Source: Roseimaritima multifibrata
Lineage (GTDB): Bacteria; Planctomycetota; Planctomycetia; Pirellulales; Pirellulaceae
Assembly: GCF_007741495.1 (NCBI RefSeq)
Contig: NZ_CP036262.1
Location: 5,146,001 to 5,210,000, forward strand
Direction of reading: 5' to 3'
Length of the DNA stretch: 64,000 nucleotides
The translations under genes and the position numbers were made by a program. Positions 35,347 to 44,596 of this stretch are shown here, in pieces (the first letter of the stretch is position 1; each line of letters begins with the position of its first letter). The notes below the pieces were generated by a model. It saw only the letters and a list, made by a program, of their open reading frames with translations, ran no database searches and had not been told where the DNA came from.

Positions 35347-38300
35347 ATGCAAACCTGCAACCCCGTTCGGTCGACACCCCATGTTGGCGATTGCCAATCA
35401 TGGATTCAGAGGGGATTCAATACCGCCGCGGTGTTTGCTGGAACTTTTTTGATGGGTCTTGCCGGTCCAGCCAACGTTCAAGCGGACGAACCGGCAGAAT
35501 TGTTTTTACAGCAACTTCGCGCCGCAGAGTACTTCGATGTCGCGCTGGATTACCTGGCACATCTAGAAGACTATCCCGGAGTCCCGGCGGAACTAAAAAC
35601 CTCCGTCGACCTGGAAAAAGCTCAGGTTTATCTAGAAGCTGCCGGCGCTGCCCGAGTGGCAGACGAACGAGACGGTTACTTTGCGGAAGGGGAAGCGGCG
35701 TTACAGAACTTCATCGCCAACAGCCCCAGTCATCCTCGGCTTTCCGAAGCCCGCATGATGTTGGGGACGCGGCAGCTGATTCGAGCGATGGTCCTGATGC
35801 AGGATCCTCGGATGAACGACGAAACTCGCGTCAAAGCTCGCGAAGAATATCTGAAAGCCGCCAAAACCTTTGACACCAGTATCGAATCGCTTCGTGAGGC
35901 CTTAAAAGCGATGCCGACGGGAGCGATCGATCCCGAAAAAAATCCTGGGCTTCAAGCCCGCCGCGAACAGTACCGCGGCGAATACATGCAGGCTCAATTA
36001 CAGGCCGGGCAATCGCGACGCCTTGCGGCAGGCACCTATAAAGACCCAGCGAAAGAGGGCAAACCTCTGCTTGAAGAAGCCCTAAAACGGCTGGTCGCGT
36101 TCAGCGAAAAATACAGCAGTTTTCCGCCGGGTGCCAAAGCAACCCTGTACCGCGGACAGGTCCAACAGGTCCTCGGGCAAAACAAAGAAGCTCTGGAAAG
36201 CTACCAACGCGTCCAAGAACTGATCGAAGATGACCGCCTGCGGATTCCCAAAATTGAAGCGGCGCGCGGAACGATCCAGCTGTACCTTGCCGAAAAACCA
36301 CCCAAGGTAAAACCGGCGATCGAACGCGGCCAACCCTGGATCGATGCCCTTCGTCCCAACGAAAAAAGAGCTCCTGAAGTCCAAGAGTTGCGGCTCGCCC
36401 TCGCCAAGGCCTACCAGATGCAAGCGAAAGCGTCTGAAAAACCAGCCGAACGGAAAGCGGCCGCCACCTCTGCACGGCAATTATTGACCGCCGCCAAAGC
36501 CGTCCCTGGATCGCATGCGGAAGAAACCCTTCAGCTGTTGGCGGAAATGGGCGTCGACACGACGGTAGAGGCTCCTAAATTCGAACGCCCTCGTTCACTT
36601 GATGAAGCCCTCGCCGCAGCGCGAACCATGATCGAATCGGCCGATCAAATGGGACGCGCCGAAGACCTCCTCAAGCAAAAACTTAAAGAACCGGATGCCG
36701 ATCAAGCGGCGATCCAAAAAGAACTGGACAACCTAAGCACCGACCTCGTTAGCAATCGCGAAAACGCCGCGAAAATCCTGCAGCAAGGTTTGGCGTTGGT
36801 AAAACCTGGCGATGATGTTGCGCAAATCAACCAAGGACGCAACTTCTTGGCCTACGTGCTGTTTCGGCTAGAACGTTTTCGAGAAGCGGCCGCCGTCGGT
36901 GAATTCTTGGCGGTCACCAGCCCTGGCGATCCACTGGGCCTGAGTGGTGGAGTGACCGCGTTAAACGCGATGCAGACTCTGTCGCAGCAGGCCTCCGAAG
37001 GGCAACGCGAAGAAATCCTGACCGGACTCAGTTCGATCGGTTCACTGTTGATTGAACATTGGCCTAACGAGCCAGCGGTATCGGCAGCCCGTGGGTCCCT
37101 GATCGCCGTCGCGCTCAATCAAGAGCGGTGGGATGACGCTCGCAAGCACTTGGACAACATGCCCGACGATGCTCCCGACAAAGCCTATTTCCTGCGGGTC
37201 ATGGGAAATCTGATGTGGAACCGATACCTCATTCGTTTACAGAATGATCCCGAAGACGCCACCGCAGCCAACCTGCTACCGGATGCTGAAAAAGACTTAA
37301 TCACCGGGCTGAAACCGGTCACCGCCAAAGCACTCACCTCACGCGAACTGGATGCGTCGCTTGTTTTGGCAAAAGTCTTGATCCGCCAAGGCAAAGAAAA
37401 CGACGCCTTAAAAGTTCTTGAAAACAAAAACTATGGGCCGTTAACCCATGCCGACAAAGGCGATCAAGACTTCCAATTGAAAGCCTACACCACGGCACTG
37501 CAGGTGATCGTTGGCCAGATGACGGCCGAGAAAGCGGACATCAAAGCACTGACCGCACAATCCGCGGACATCGTCGCCAAGATGCAAAAAGCGACCGCAG
37601 GCAAACCGGATGCCCAAACTCAAATGGCCAATCGATTCAAAGCCTTGGCCGTCGAAATCCGGGACCAAATGCAAGGGGCTCCGGCGGCGAAGAAAGAAGC
37701 ATTAATGACCGCTTTCCAAACCCTGATGGGAGCCTTAGCAGCGGCCAACGATTCGCCAGAAACCCAACTGATGGTCGGACAGTCGTTTGCCCAAATCGGT
37801 GAAGGAGCGATGCCCAACGACATTGGTCCGGCAACAGGCAAAGCAGCGGAAATGCTGACCAAAGCAACCGAAATTTTGAAAACAGTGATTCCCGACATCG
37901 AGGATCCTGAACAGAAAATGAAAGTCCAGTACCAGCTCGGTCGCGCCGAAAGGCTGCTGGGCGATTATTCTGGAGCCTTAAAAACGCTCACCGAAGTGGT
38001 CACCTTTAAACAGACAATGTTGACCGCTCAAGAAGAAGCCGCACTGACTTATGAGCAGTGGGGCATTCAGTCTGCAGCGACTCCGAACCGAGCGGCCAAG
38101 GCACACGCCCTTGCGATCCGCGGCTCGCGACCGGACGCCAAAGGCAAGCACCAAATCTGGGGCTGGGGCACGATCAGTCAGCGAACGAGCAAGAACCCTG
38201 CGTTTAGAGAATCGTTTTTCCAGGCCCGCTACCACTTGGCCCTTAACCGATTCCTGGAGGGACAGGCGGAGAAAAACGACGCCAAAATGAGGGACGGAAT

Positions 38301-38427
38301 CAAATTCACGAAAGAGTTAAAAGTCTTTTATCCTGACTTAGGCGGCAAAGCATGGGCTCCGAAATTTGAAGCGCTTGTGCAACGCATCCAGACCGCCGTT
38401 GGCGATCCACCGGTAGGACTTGAATAG
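35347..38427 (+). CDS. Exported TPR-repeat protein, first gene of the Exb operon
   Basis: A 1026-residue protein with a long signal sequence (FNTAAVFAGTFLMGLAGPANVQA, cleavage about residue 47). The rest is nearly all helical, with TPR-like pairs such as FYDVALDYLAHLEDYPG, ATLYRGQVQQVLGQNKEALESYQRV and KVQYQLGRAERLLGDYSGALKTLTEVV, plus Lys/Ala/Gln-rich coiled-coil stretches near 420-480. The C-terminal part ends with KVFYPDLGGKAWAPKFEALVQRI. It probably is a periplasmic scaffold. The next gene is a second TPR protein and then ExbB and two ExbD, with small gaps, which suggests an envelope complex powered by the proton gradient. Confidence 0.8.
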   Translation: MQTCNPVRSTPHVGDCQSWIQRGFNTAAVFAGTFLMGLAGPANVQADEPAELFLQQLRAAEYFDVALDYLAHLEDYPGVPAELKTSVDLEKAQVYLEAAGAARVADERDGYFAEGEAALQNFIANSPSHPRLSEARMMLGTRQLIRAMVLMQDPRMNDETRVKAREEYLKAAKTFDTSIESLREALKAMPTGAIDPEKNPGLQARREQYRGEYMQAQLQAGQSRRLAAGTYKDPAKEGKPLLEEALKRLVAFSEKYSSFPPGAKATLYRGQVQQVLGQNKEALESYQRVQELIEDDRLRIPKIEAARGTIQLYLAEKPPKVKPAIERGQPWIDALRPNEKRAPEVQELRLALAKAYQMQAKASEKPAERKAAATSARQLLTAAKAVPGSHAEETLQLLAEMGVDTTVEAPKFERPRSLDEALAAARTMIESADQMGRAEDLLKQKLKEPDADQAAIQKELDNLSTDLVSNRENAAKILQQGLALVKPGDDVAQINQGRNFLAYVLFRLERFREAAAVGEFLAVTSPGDPLGLSGGVTALNAMQTLSQQASEGQREEILTGLSSIGSLLIEHWPNEPAVSAARGSLIAVALNQERWDDARKHLDNMPDDAPDKAYFLRVMGNLMWNRYLIRLQNDPEDATAANLLPDAEKDLITGLKPVTAKALTSRELDASLVLAKVLIRQGKENDALKVLENKNYGPLTHADKGDQDFQLKAYTTALQVIVGQMTAEKADIKALTAQSADIVAKMQKATAGKPDAQTQMANRFKALAVEIRDQMQGAPAAKKEALMTAFQTLMGALAAANDSPETQLMVGQSFAQIGEGAMPNDIGPATGKAAEMLTKATEILKTVIPDIEDPEQKMKVQYQLGRAERLLGDYSGALKTLTEVVTFKQTMLTAQEEAALTYEQWGIQSAATPNRAAKAHALAIRGSRPDAKGKHQIWGWGTISQRTSKNPAFRESFFQARYHLALNRFLEGQAEKNDAKMRDGIKFTKELKVFYPDLGGKAWAPKFEALVQRIQTAVGDPPVGLE

Positions 38428-38510
38428 CTCACTTGAATCATCCCGCAATCCATCGCGTCGCATCCGCCGCGTCCATTACGCCCATCCAATAACACTCTTT
38501 TCTAATCTCC

Positions 38511-39557
38511 ATGACCAACATCATGCATCGATACTATCCATCTGGAACGGCTACCTTGGCAGGCATCCTGCTGCTCTGCATGGCGGCCCCAGCGTCCGCG
38601 CAGAACGACCGGATTTTCCCTGTCACAGGCTCGCCGATTTCTGGCCAAATCGAAACCGAATCTCGCAACGGGTTGGCGGTAAAAGCTGGCGGGGGAACTC
38701 AGAACATCCCTGCCAACAGCATCGTCAAAATCATGTATGCGGGCGATCCATCCAACCTGACCAATGGGCGTGAATTCGCACTCGATGGGCAATACGACAA
38801 AGCGCTCGAAGAGCTAAAGAAAATTGACTTCAGCAAAATCCGCCGTGAAATCATCACTCAGGATGCCAATTTCTATCGCTTGAAATCGGAGGGGATGCTT
38901 TCCCTCACAGGACAAGGCGATCGCGCTCAGGCGATTGCCGCGTTGGGTGGTTTCATCAGTAAACAAGGAGACAGCTGGCACTACTATGAAGCGGTCCGCT
39001 TGCTGGGCGAATTGGCTTACGCCGAAGGGAACATGGATCTTGCCAACAAATCTTTCCAGGCCCTCTACAGTGCAGCGGCCTCGGAACTGAAGATCGAATC
39101 GGTCTACCTGGTCAGCCTGTTGCAACTTCGCAACGGCGAATTCGATAAAGCCCTTGCCGGGTTTGATCGCATCGCCTCGGCCCGCGTCAGTTCACCAGCA
39201 GTTGGTTTGTTTGTCAAACTTGGCAAAGCAGGCCGCGTTGCGGTCCTGGGACAAAAAGGGGACCTGGATGGGGCGATCAACGAATCGAAGCCTCTGATCG
39301 CGGAACTATCGCCAACCGATATTGAACTCGCCGCCCGAATCTACAACGCACGCGGATCGGCTTACGCCAAAGCCGGTCAAAATGAAGCGGCCATCCGAGC
39401 CTACCTACATACGCACTTGATGTTCTCGGGAATTCCAGACGCCCACGTCGAAGCGCTCCAGGCCCTGGTCCAATTATGGCCTGCGGTTGGCAAAGCCGAT
39501 CGCGCCAACGAGATGCGACAAATCCTTCAACAATCCTATCCAGGGTGGGGCGGCTAA
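38511..39557 (+). CDS. Exported TPR-repeat protein, second gene of the Exb operon
   Basis: A 348-residue protein with a signal peptide (ATLAGILLLCMAAPASA, cleavage before QNDR). The first 60 mature residues form a small beta-rich domain (GQIETESRNGLAVKAGGGTQNIPANSIVKIMYAG), like a domain found ahead of TPRs in planctomycete ExbB/ExbD loci. TPR-like repeats follow (EFALDGQYDKALEELKKI, GELAYAEGNMDLANKSFQALY, QLRNGEFDKALAGFDRI, ARGSAYAKAGQNEAAIRAYL). The gene starts 83 bases after the first TPR gene and ExbB follows 143 bases later. It likely is a periplasmic partner of the Exb complex. Confidence 0.8.
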   Translation: MTNIMHRYYPSGTATLAGILLLCMAAPASAQNDRIFPVTGSPISGQIETESRNGLAVKAGGGTQNIPANSIVKIMYAGDPSNLTNGREFALDGQYDKALEELKKIDFSKIRREIITQDANFYRLKSEGMLSLTGQGDRAQAIAALGGFISKQGDSWHYYEAVRLLGELAYAEGNMDLANKSFQALYSAAASELKIESVYLVSLLQLRNGEFDKALAGFDRIASARVSSPAVGLFVKLGKAGRVAVLGQKGDLDGAINESKPLIAELSPTDIELAARIYNARGSAYAKAGQNEAAIRAYLHTHLMFSGIPDAHVEALQALVQLWPAVGKADRANEMRQILQQSYPGWGG

Positions 39558-39700
39558 CAGAAAACTTGACCGTGACCGCCAGCGAACGATCTAACGAAGC
39601 GATTCCTTCGATCGAACATGGCGAAACAAAAACATTTTTCAAACCTGACGTCACACTCCCAACGAACTCCCTACTACTGAAACTTCTCGGAGCCCCGCTC

Positions 39701-40573
39701 ATGAATCAGCTTTTCGGCAAATCGGCCATTCCTTTTCGACTTCACTTTTTTGCGATTGCCTTTGTAGCAGTCACAGCGATCGCCACGGCGATGACCGGTT
39801 TTGCTCAAGACGAACTGGGAGGAGATCCTGTCGATGAGGCTCCACCGGCTGTCGTAGAAGACGTGGAGATTGTTGGCGAAGTCAACGACGCCCCAGCCAA
39901 CAACGCTGGTGGCGGTGGTGGTGCCGAAGAACCACAATCCGCGTTGGGCTGGGTCTACGAGTCACTCGGTCTGGGCTACGTTTTGATCTTCTTGGCGCTT
40001 TCGTTCACACTTGTCTCCCTGTTGGTAATGAACCTGCTGGCATCGCGCCGGGACAACTTGGTTCCACAAGAATTGATCGATGGTTTTGAAGAGAAACTAA
40101 ACGAGAAGGATTTCCAGTCGGCTTACGATATGGCTCGGACCGACGAATCGGTTCTCGGGCAGGTCCTTTCCGCTGGGCTGGCAAAATTGTCTCGCGGGTA
40201 CAACCGAGCGCTTGAATCGATGCAGGAAGTGGGCGAAGAAGAGAGCATGAAACTGGATCATCGCCTGAGTTACATGGCGTTGATCGGCAACCTCAGCCCG
40301 ATGATCGGCCTGTTCGGAACGGTCCACGGAATGATTCGCTCGTTCCAGGTGATCGCTCTTTCAGGAGCGACCCCGGAACCCGCAAAACTGGCCGGTGGTA
40401 TCTCCACCGCTTTGTTGACCACCCTGGTTGGACTGGCGATCGCGATCCCCGCACTGGCCGCTTACAACATCCTCCGCAACCGAGTCGCTCGGCTGCTACT
40501 AGAAGTAGGCGTCAGCAGTGAAAACCTGATGAGCCGCTTTGAAGACGTGCAACCACAAGCCGCAAAAAAGTAA
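39701..40573 (+). CDS. MotA/TolQ/ExbB proton channel with N-terminal extension
   Basis: The ATG at 39701 gives 290 residues. A signal-like helix (HFFAIAFVAVTAIATAMTGFAQ) and a Val/Glu/Asp- and Gly-rich segment (about 28-70) precede the ExbB core: a helix (GLGYVLIFLALSFTLVSLLVM), a cytoplasmic domain with HRLSYMALIGNLSPMIGLFGTVHGMI, and AKLAGGISTALLTTLVGLAIAIPALAAYN, the TolQ/ExbB hallmarks. It should form the proton channel that drives partner proteins across the envelope. The two ExbD genes follow with short or overlapping junctions. Confidence 0.9.
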   Translation: MNQLFGKSAIPFRLHFFAIAFVAVTAIATAMTGFAQDELGGDPVDEAPPAVVEDVEIVGEVNDAPANNAGGGGGAEEPQSALGWVYESLGLGYVLIFLALSFTLVSLLVMNLLASRRDNLVPQELIDGFEEKLNEKDFQSAYDMARTDESVLGQVLSAGLAKLSRGYNRALESMQEVGEEESMKLDHRLSYMALIGNLSPMIGLFGTVHGMIRSFQVIALSGATPEPAKLAGGISTALLTTLVGLAIAIPALAAYNILRNRVARLLLEVGVSSENLMSRFEDVQPQAAKK

Positions 40574-40582
40574 GTAGCCCCC

Positions 40583-41035
40583 ATGCGAGTTCAACGTAAA
40601 TCTACCGAGTTGGCGGAAGCCGACTTGACGCCGATGATCGACATGACGTTTCAGTTGATCGCGTTTTTCATGGTGTTGATCAATTTTGCGCAGACCGAAT
40701 CTCACGACGAAGTCACGCTTCCGCAAAGCCGTTTGATCAAACCGCCGGAACAGCCATTTGAATTCCCGATCATGCTGCACATCACCCGCGACGCAACGGT
40801 CTATTTGGGTGGGGAAGCCTATTCGGCCGATACACTGAACCGAGGCCTAAACGGTGAATTGGCCGTTGCTCGAGCTCAAAACATGGATGCCAGCGATGCA
40901 AATGTCATCATCCGGGCACATAAGGATGCCGCCGCTGGCGAAGTCCAGGAAGTGATCCGAGCCTGTCAGGCTCTGGACTTTGTCAATTTTGGCCTCCGGG
41001 CTAAAGAAGACCTCGGCCAAAAAGGAGCCGGTTGA
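40583..41035 (+). CDS. ExbD/TolR-type protein (copy 1)
   Basis: A 150-residue protein with the ExbD layout: short basic cytoplasmic end, one helix with the essential aspartate (LTPMIDMTFQLIAFFMVLINF, Asp about 20), then a periplasmic domain ending in a repeat-like beta/alpha unit (VIIRAHKDAAAGEVQEVIRACQALDF). It works with the ExbB channel by coupling proton flow to partner movement. Nine bases separate it from exbB, and its stop overlaps the next ATG (TGATG). Confidence 0.9.
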   Translation: MRVQRKSTELAEADLTPMIDMTFQLIAFFMVLINFAQTESHDEVTLPQSRLIKPPEQPFEFPIMLHITRDATVYLGGEAYSADTLNRGLNGELAVARAQNMDASDANVIIRAHKDAAAGEVQEVIRACQALDFVNFGLRAKEDLGQKGAG

Positions 41036-41520
41036 TGAAAATTCGCAACCAACAAGACCCTGCCAAGAACGAACTGTCGATGACCAGTATGATCGACGTC
41101 GTCTTCCTGCTGCTAATCTTCTTTATCCTCACGTTCAAAGTGGTGGAGCAAGAAGGGGACTTCGGCATCAACATGCCGCTGGCAGGACAAGCCAGCAGTG
41201 CGATGGAGGATCTGGAACTGCCGATTACGCTGCGAATGCATGCCGATCCCGATGGCAATCTGACTTCGATGGAATTGAATGAACTGCCGATGGGGACCAG
41301 TTTTGAAAACCTGCGAGCCAAGGTAACGGAACTGGTCGGGAACCAACCCGGGCCGAGCGATGACGACGAAGACGGAGGCCCCGAAGTCGAAATCGATACC
41401 GACTTTAACCTTCGCTATGAATACGTGATCGCAGCGATCACCCACGTCAGCGGTCGCAAGGACGGAGACCAAATCATCAAGCTGGTCGAAAAAATCAAAT
41501 TCGCCGCTCCACGACGGTAA
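41035..41520 (+). CDS. ExbD/TolR-type protein (copy 2)
   Basis: A 161-residue second ExbD with the helix and essential aspartate (MTSMIDVVFLLLIFFILTFKVVEQ). It differs from copy 1 by a larger periplasmic domain and an acidic insert (SDDDEDGGPEVEIDTD). The start ATG at 41035 overlaps the stop of copy 1. Two unlike ExbD copies with one ExbB suggest a heteromeric complex. It closes the operon; no TonB-like protein is present. Confidence 0.88.
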   Translation: MKIRNQQDPAKNELSMTSMIDVVFLLLIFFILTFKVVEQEGDFGINMPLAGQASSAMEDLELPITLRMHADPDGNLTSMELNELPMGTSFENLRAKVTELVGNQPGPSDDDEDGGPEVEIDTDFNLRYEYVIAAITHVSGRKDGDQIIKLVEKIKFAAPRR

Positions 41521-41547
41521 CTTGCCACTCGCAAAATACAAATACAA

Positions 41548-41608
41548 GCACGAAGCGCAAGCGAGTAAATAAACGTAATTGTCCTAAATACTCGCTTGGG
41601 CTTCGTGC
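41548..41608. repeat. 20-bp inverted repeat after the Exb operon
   Basis: Arms at 41548-41567 (GCACGAAGCGCAAGCGAGTA) and 41589-41608 (reverse complement with one mismatch) flank a 21-base AT-rich centre. It lies between the convergent Exb operon and thrC and may serve as a terminator. Nearby sequence (41743-41757) repeats a motif at 7565-7579, so it probably belongs to the same dispersed intergenic repeat population. Confidence 0.7.
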
Positions 41609-41742
41609 TCGTAAACGGTTTGTATCCTCGTCCCGAGAGACGCGGCATCCGTGAGGTAAGTCCGCGCGAGCGAGGTGTTGTTGTCGCATCGATGATTGGC
41701 TGCACAAAATCATGCAGCCTTCACGCCGGGCGTCTTGCAATG

Positions 41743-41757
41743 ACGTCCCGAGCGAAA
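41743..41757. repeat. Second copy of the ACGTCCCGAGCGAAA motif
   Basis: Fifteen bases identical to 7565-7579, between the Exb inverted repeat and the end of thrC. See the entry at 7565 for the family. Confidence 0.45.
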
Positions 41758-41781
41758 AAGCGACACGTGTTGGCTTGGCCC

Positions 41782-43215
41782 TTACGAGTACAACTGGATC
41801 GCTTTGATGATGTCGTCCAGTTCGTTGGGCACGGCGATCGCTCGGTTGGCGTGACTTGCCTTCTTCACGCCTCGGCTGCCCAAGACCTTGTTGAACATCT
41901 CTTGATCGGCCGAGTGATAGGCGACCGTTGCGGTCGGGTCTTTCAGTTCATGTCCCGTCAAGACACAGACGACTCGGTCACTTGGAGCGATCACCCCTTC
42001 GCGGCGAAGCATTTTTGCCCCGGCAACCGATGCGGCGGAGGCGGGTTCACAGCCGAAGCCACCGGCACCGACCTGCGCCTTGGCATCCAAGATTTCTTGA
42101 TCGCTGACTTGGCGGACGACTCCGTCCATCCCTTCCAAAGCTCGCAAGCATTTTTTCAGGTTCACGGGCCGGTTGATCTCGATCGCACTGGCGATCGTAT
42201 CGGCTTTAGCGCCGGTGCGATCCAGTTCGTCGTAGTACTGGCGAATGGGATCCATATCGACCTGGCCGCCATTCCAGCGGACTCCGCGACGCTCGAACAA
42301 TTCGTAAAGCGTGTCGGCGCCGCGGGCGTTGATCACGGCCAAGCGAGGGATTCGATCGATCAGCCCCAGCTGCTTCAGCTCTGCAAAGGCTTTTCCAAAG
42401 GCGCTGCTGTTACCTAGGTTTCCGCCCGGAACCACGATCCAGTCAGGAATTTCCCAGCGGAGGGCTTCCATGATCCGGAACATGATCGTCTTTTGTCCTT
42501 CCAAACGGAAAGGATTGACGCTGTTCACCAAGTAGATCCCCAGTTCATCGGAGATCTGCTTAACGCGGATCATCGCATCGTCAAAATCGCCAGCGATCTG
42601 AACGGTAAGCGCCCCATAGTCGAGCGCCTGGCTCAGTTTGCCGTAAGAGATCTTTCCGCTGCCGATAAAAATCACGGCCTTCATTTTCTTGGTGGCACTG
42701 CAATACAACGCAAGGGAGGCACTCGTATTTCCCGTGCTGGCACAGGCGGCTCGCTTGGCATTCATCATGCAGGCATGCGTAAACGCGGCACACATCCCGT
42801 TATCTTTGAAGCTGCCCGAGGGATTCATCCCTTCGTACTGCAAATGCAATTTACCGGCGTTCATGCCAACAAATTTGCCAACCGAATCGGTTTGCTGCAG
42901 CAGGGTTTGCCCTTCGCCGACGGTGACAATTTCATCTTGCCCACAAAACGGGAGCAATTCATGGAAGCGCCAGACACCGCTGAATCGGACCGGATCGTAG
43001 CGACGTCCCCACATCGCTTCGAATTCATTCATTTGCTTAGGAACTTCCGCCCGATCCCATTCATACAGGATGTCCAGCAGATCGCCGCAGCGATCACAGG
43101 ACGTCCGTACACTACGGGCCTCATACGTGGCCGCACAGGCGGGGTTGATGCATTGCTGGAACGCAATGTCCAGTCTTTTGGATGAGGCGAGGTTGGAATT
43201 GGCCGACTGAAGCAT
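41782..43215 (-). CDS. thrC: Threonine synthase
   Basis: The ATG at 43215 (MLQSANSN) gives 477 residues; upstream residues do not fit. It converts O-phosphohomoserine to threonine with pyridoxal phosphate. A zinc-ribbon-like N-terminus with two Cys pairs (CINPAC, CDRC) precedes the PLP domain: [14 protein letters not shown] (PLP lysine), [30 protein letters not shown] (phosphate loop) and [14 protein letters not shown]. Length fits the zinc-ribbon subgroup. It is divergent from dksA. Confidence 0.92.
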   Translation of the reverse strand: MLQSANSNLASSKRLDIAFQQCINPACAATYEARSVRTSCDRCGDLLDILYEWDRAEVPKQMNEFEAMWGRRYDPVRFSGVWRFHELLPFCGQDEIVTVGEGQTLLQQTDSVGKFVGMNAGKLHLQYEGMNPSGSFKDNGMCAAFTHACMMNAKRAACASTGNTSASLALYCSATKKMKAVIFIGSGKISYGKLSQALDYGALTVQIAGDFDDAMIRVKQISDELGIYLVNSVNPFRLEGQKTIMFRIMEALRWEIPDWIVVPGGNLGNSSAFGKAFAELKQLGLIDRIPRLAVINARGADTLYELFERRGVRWNGGQVDMDPIRQYYDELDRTGAKADTIASAIEINRPVNLKKCLRALEGMDGVVRQVSDQEILDAKAQVGAGGFGCEPASAASVAGAKMLRREGVIAPSDRVVCVLTGHELKDPTATVAYHSADQEMFNKVLGSRGVKKASHANRAIAVPNELDDIIKAIQLYS

Positions 43216-43522
43216 TTCTGTCACTTTAACTATTCGACGACGAGAGGCGAACGTTCTCAAAAACGAAGCACCTGTCAAGTTCACGGTTTGCTATAGGTTA
43301 GATCGTCCTTGCTGCCGCGACTCTGGACGCAAATCCAGATCAATCCCTATCGTATACCATTCAGCGGGGAACGAACTAGTAGTTTGCCCCCTCTGGTAAG
43401 CTAGGAAGAACGAGAATTCCTCCCGTTTGGCGAGCCTCTCACTGCCAAGCACCGTCCCCATTTTACGAAACCATTGGCGAGCCTGAACACATTCCTTCCC
43501 TAGCTTCCCCCGTCCCAACCTG
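43216..43522. promoter_or_regulatory. Divergent region between thrC and the dksA-like gene
   Basis: 307 bases with no supported gene. Promoters for both flanking genes are expected here. No riboswitch-like structure or clear operator stood out. Confidence 0.4.
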
Positions 43523-43903
43523 ATGCCGAAGAAAAAAGAACGCGATTATCGCCCGTTTGAGCAGATGCTACGCTCTCTTCGCACCCGATTCCGAGACGAT
43601 GTCCAGTCGATGTCCGATGCGGCACTGCATTCCTCTGAGGATTCGTCGGCAGAAGCCTCCAGAGCCCCAAATCATCTGGCCGACATCGGATCGGACGCCT
43701 TCGACCAAGAATTTACCCTTTCTTTGGTCGAAAATGAGGAGGAAACGCTCCAACAGATCGAAGCTGCTCTTGAGCGGCTGGCTCTGGGACAATACGGTAC
43801 CTGTGCCGATTGCGGAAAGCTGATTCCGAAAGAACGTCTGGCGGCCATTCCCTTTACTGCCCACTGTGTGCGTTGTGCCAGCAAGCTCCAACATCCCTCC
43901 TGA
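43523..43903 (+). CDS. DksA/TraR-type zinc-finger protein
   Basis: A 126-residue protein: basic N-terminus, a long helical hairpin (RSLRTRFRDDVQSM to TLQQIEAALERLALGQYGTC) and a C-terminal four-cysteine zinc finger (CADC with CVRC), with the ERLAAIPFTAHCVRC ending typical of the family. DksA binds RNA polymerase through its secondary channel and helps the stringent response; TraR-like members act similarly. The tip residues of the hairpin do not clearly show the DxxDxA motif of E. coli DksA, so functional equivalence is uncertain. It overlaps lspA. Confidence 0.88.
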   Translation: MPKKKERDYRPFEQMLRSLRTRFRDDVQSMSDAALHSSEDSSAEASRAPNHLADIGSDAFDQEFTLSLVENEEETLQQIEAALERLALGQYGTCADCGKLIPKERLAAIPFTAHCVRCASKLQHPS

Positions 43904-44540
43904 ATCGCCGAACCCCGAAAAAGCGGTTTCTAAAACAGCGATCTCGGAAGCGCTTTCGCCCGATCCGATTCCCCGTAATCGTTGGGTCGTGTTCCTGACG
44001 ATTGCCTTGCTCGGAGCGGCCGCCGACCTGCTGACCAAACAGTGGATGTTCTCCTGGCGTGGGCTTCCCGGGACTCAAGACCCCTGGTGGCTGATCGAAA
44101 ACTACGTGGGGATTGAAACCGCGGTCAATCCGGGAGCCGTATTCGGCATGGGAGCCGGCCGTGGGCTACTGTTTGCTTCCCTTTCGGTCGTCGCCGGAAT
44201 TGGCATCATGGTTTGGTTATTCGCCTTACGGGCGGCCCACCAGTGGTGGCTGACGATCGCCTTGGCATGTGTCATGGCAGGAATTTTCGGGAATTTGTAC
44301 GATCGCCTTGGTCTTTGGTGGTTCCCCGAATACCCACAAGAATGGAAAAGCGGAGTTCGGGACTGGATCTTGTTTCAAGCCAGCCCCGCTTGGAAATGGC
44401 CCAATTTCAATATCGCGGACAGCCTGCTTGTGACCGGGGCCGGGATGTTGCTGTGGCAGTCGTTTTTCCCAAACAATTCAACCGATCGCCCCACCCACAC
44501 CAAAAGAGCTCCGATCTTGGGTCCCCATAAAACCTCCTGA
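43866..44540 (+). CDS. lspA: Lipoprotein signal peptidase
   Basis: A 224-residue signal peptidase II that cleaves prolipoproteins after lipidation. It has four membrane helices and the two catalytic aspartates, in GNLYDRLG and NFNIADSLL, along with TAVNPGAVFGMG. An insert between the aspartates (WWFPEYPQEWKSGVRDWILF) lengthens one loop. A GTG start at 43866 overlaps dksA by 38 bases; a shorter form starting further in is possible because the first 35 residues are not conserved. The many lipoproteins in this window need this enzyme. Confidence 0.93.
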   Translation: MCVVPASSNIPPESPNPEKAVSKTAISEALSPDPIPRNRWVVFLTIALLGAAADLLTKQWMFSWRGLPGTQDPWWLIENYVGIETAVNPGAVFGMGAGRGLLFASLSVVAGIGIMVWLFALRAAHQWWLTIALACVMAGIFGNLYDRLGLWWFPEYPQEWKSGVRDWILFQASPAWKWPNFNIADSLLVTGAGMLLWQSFFPNNSTDRPTHTKRAPILGPHKTS

Positions 44541-44596
44541 GCTCTCCCCTAAATCCTTCCGTTTGAATCCAACCACCCTGAAGCCCCAACAAGAAT

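Noticed and set aside
41596-42417. 273-codon plus-strand frame opposite thrC
   Set aside because: thrC has all family motifs on the other strand; this frame has none.
42493-43185. 230-codon plus-strand frame opposite thrC
   Set aside because: Same reason; also no ribosome site.
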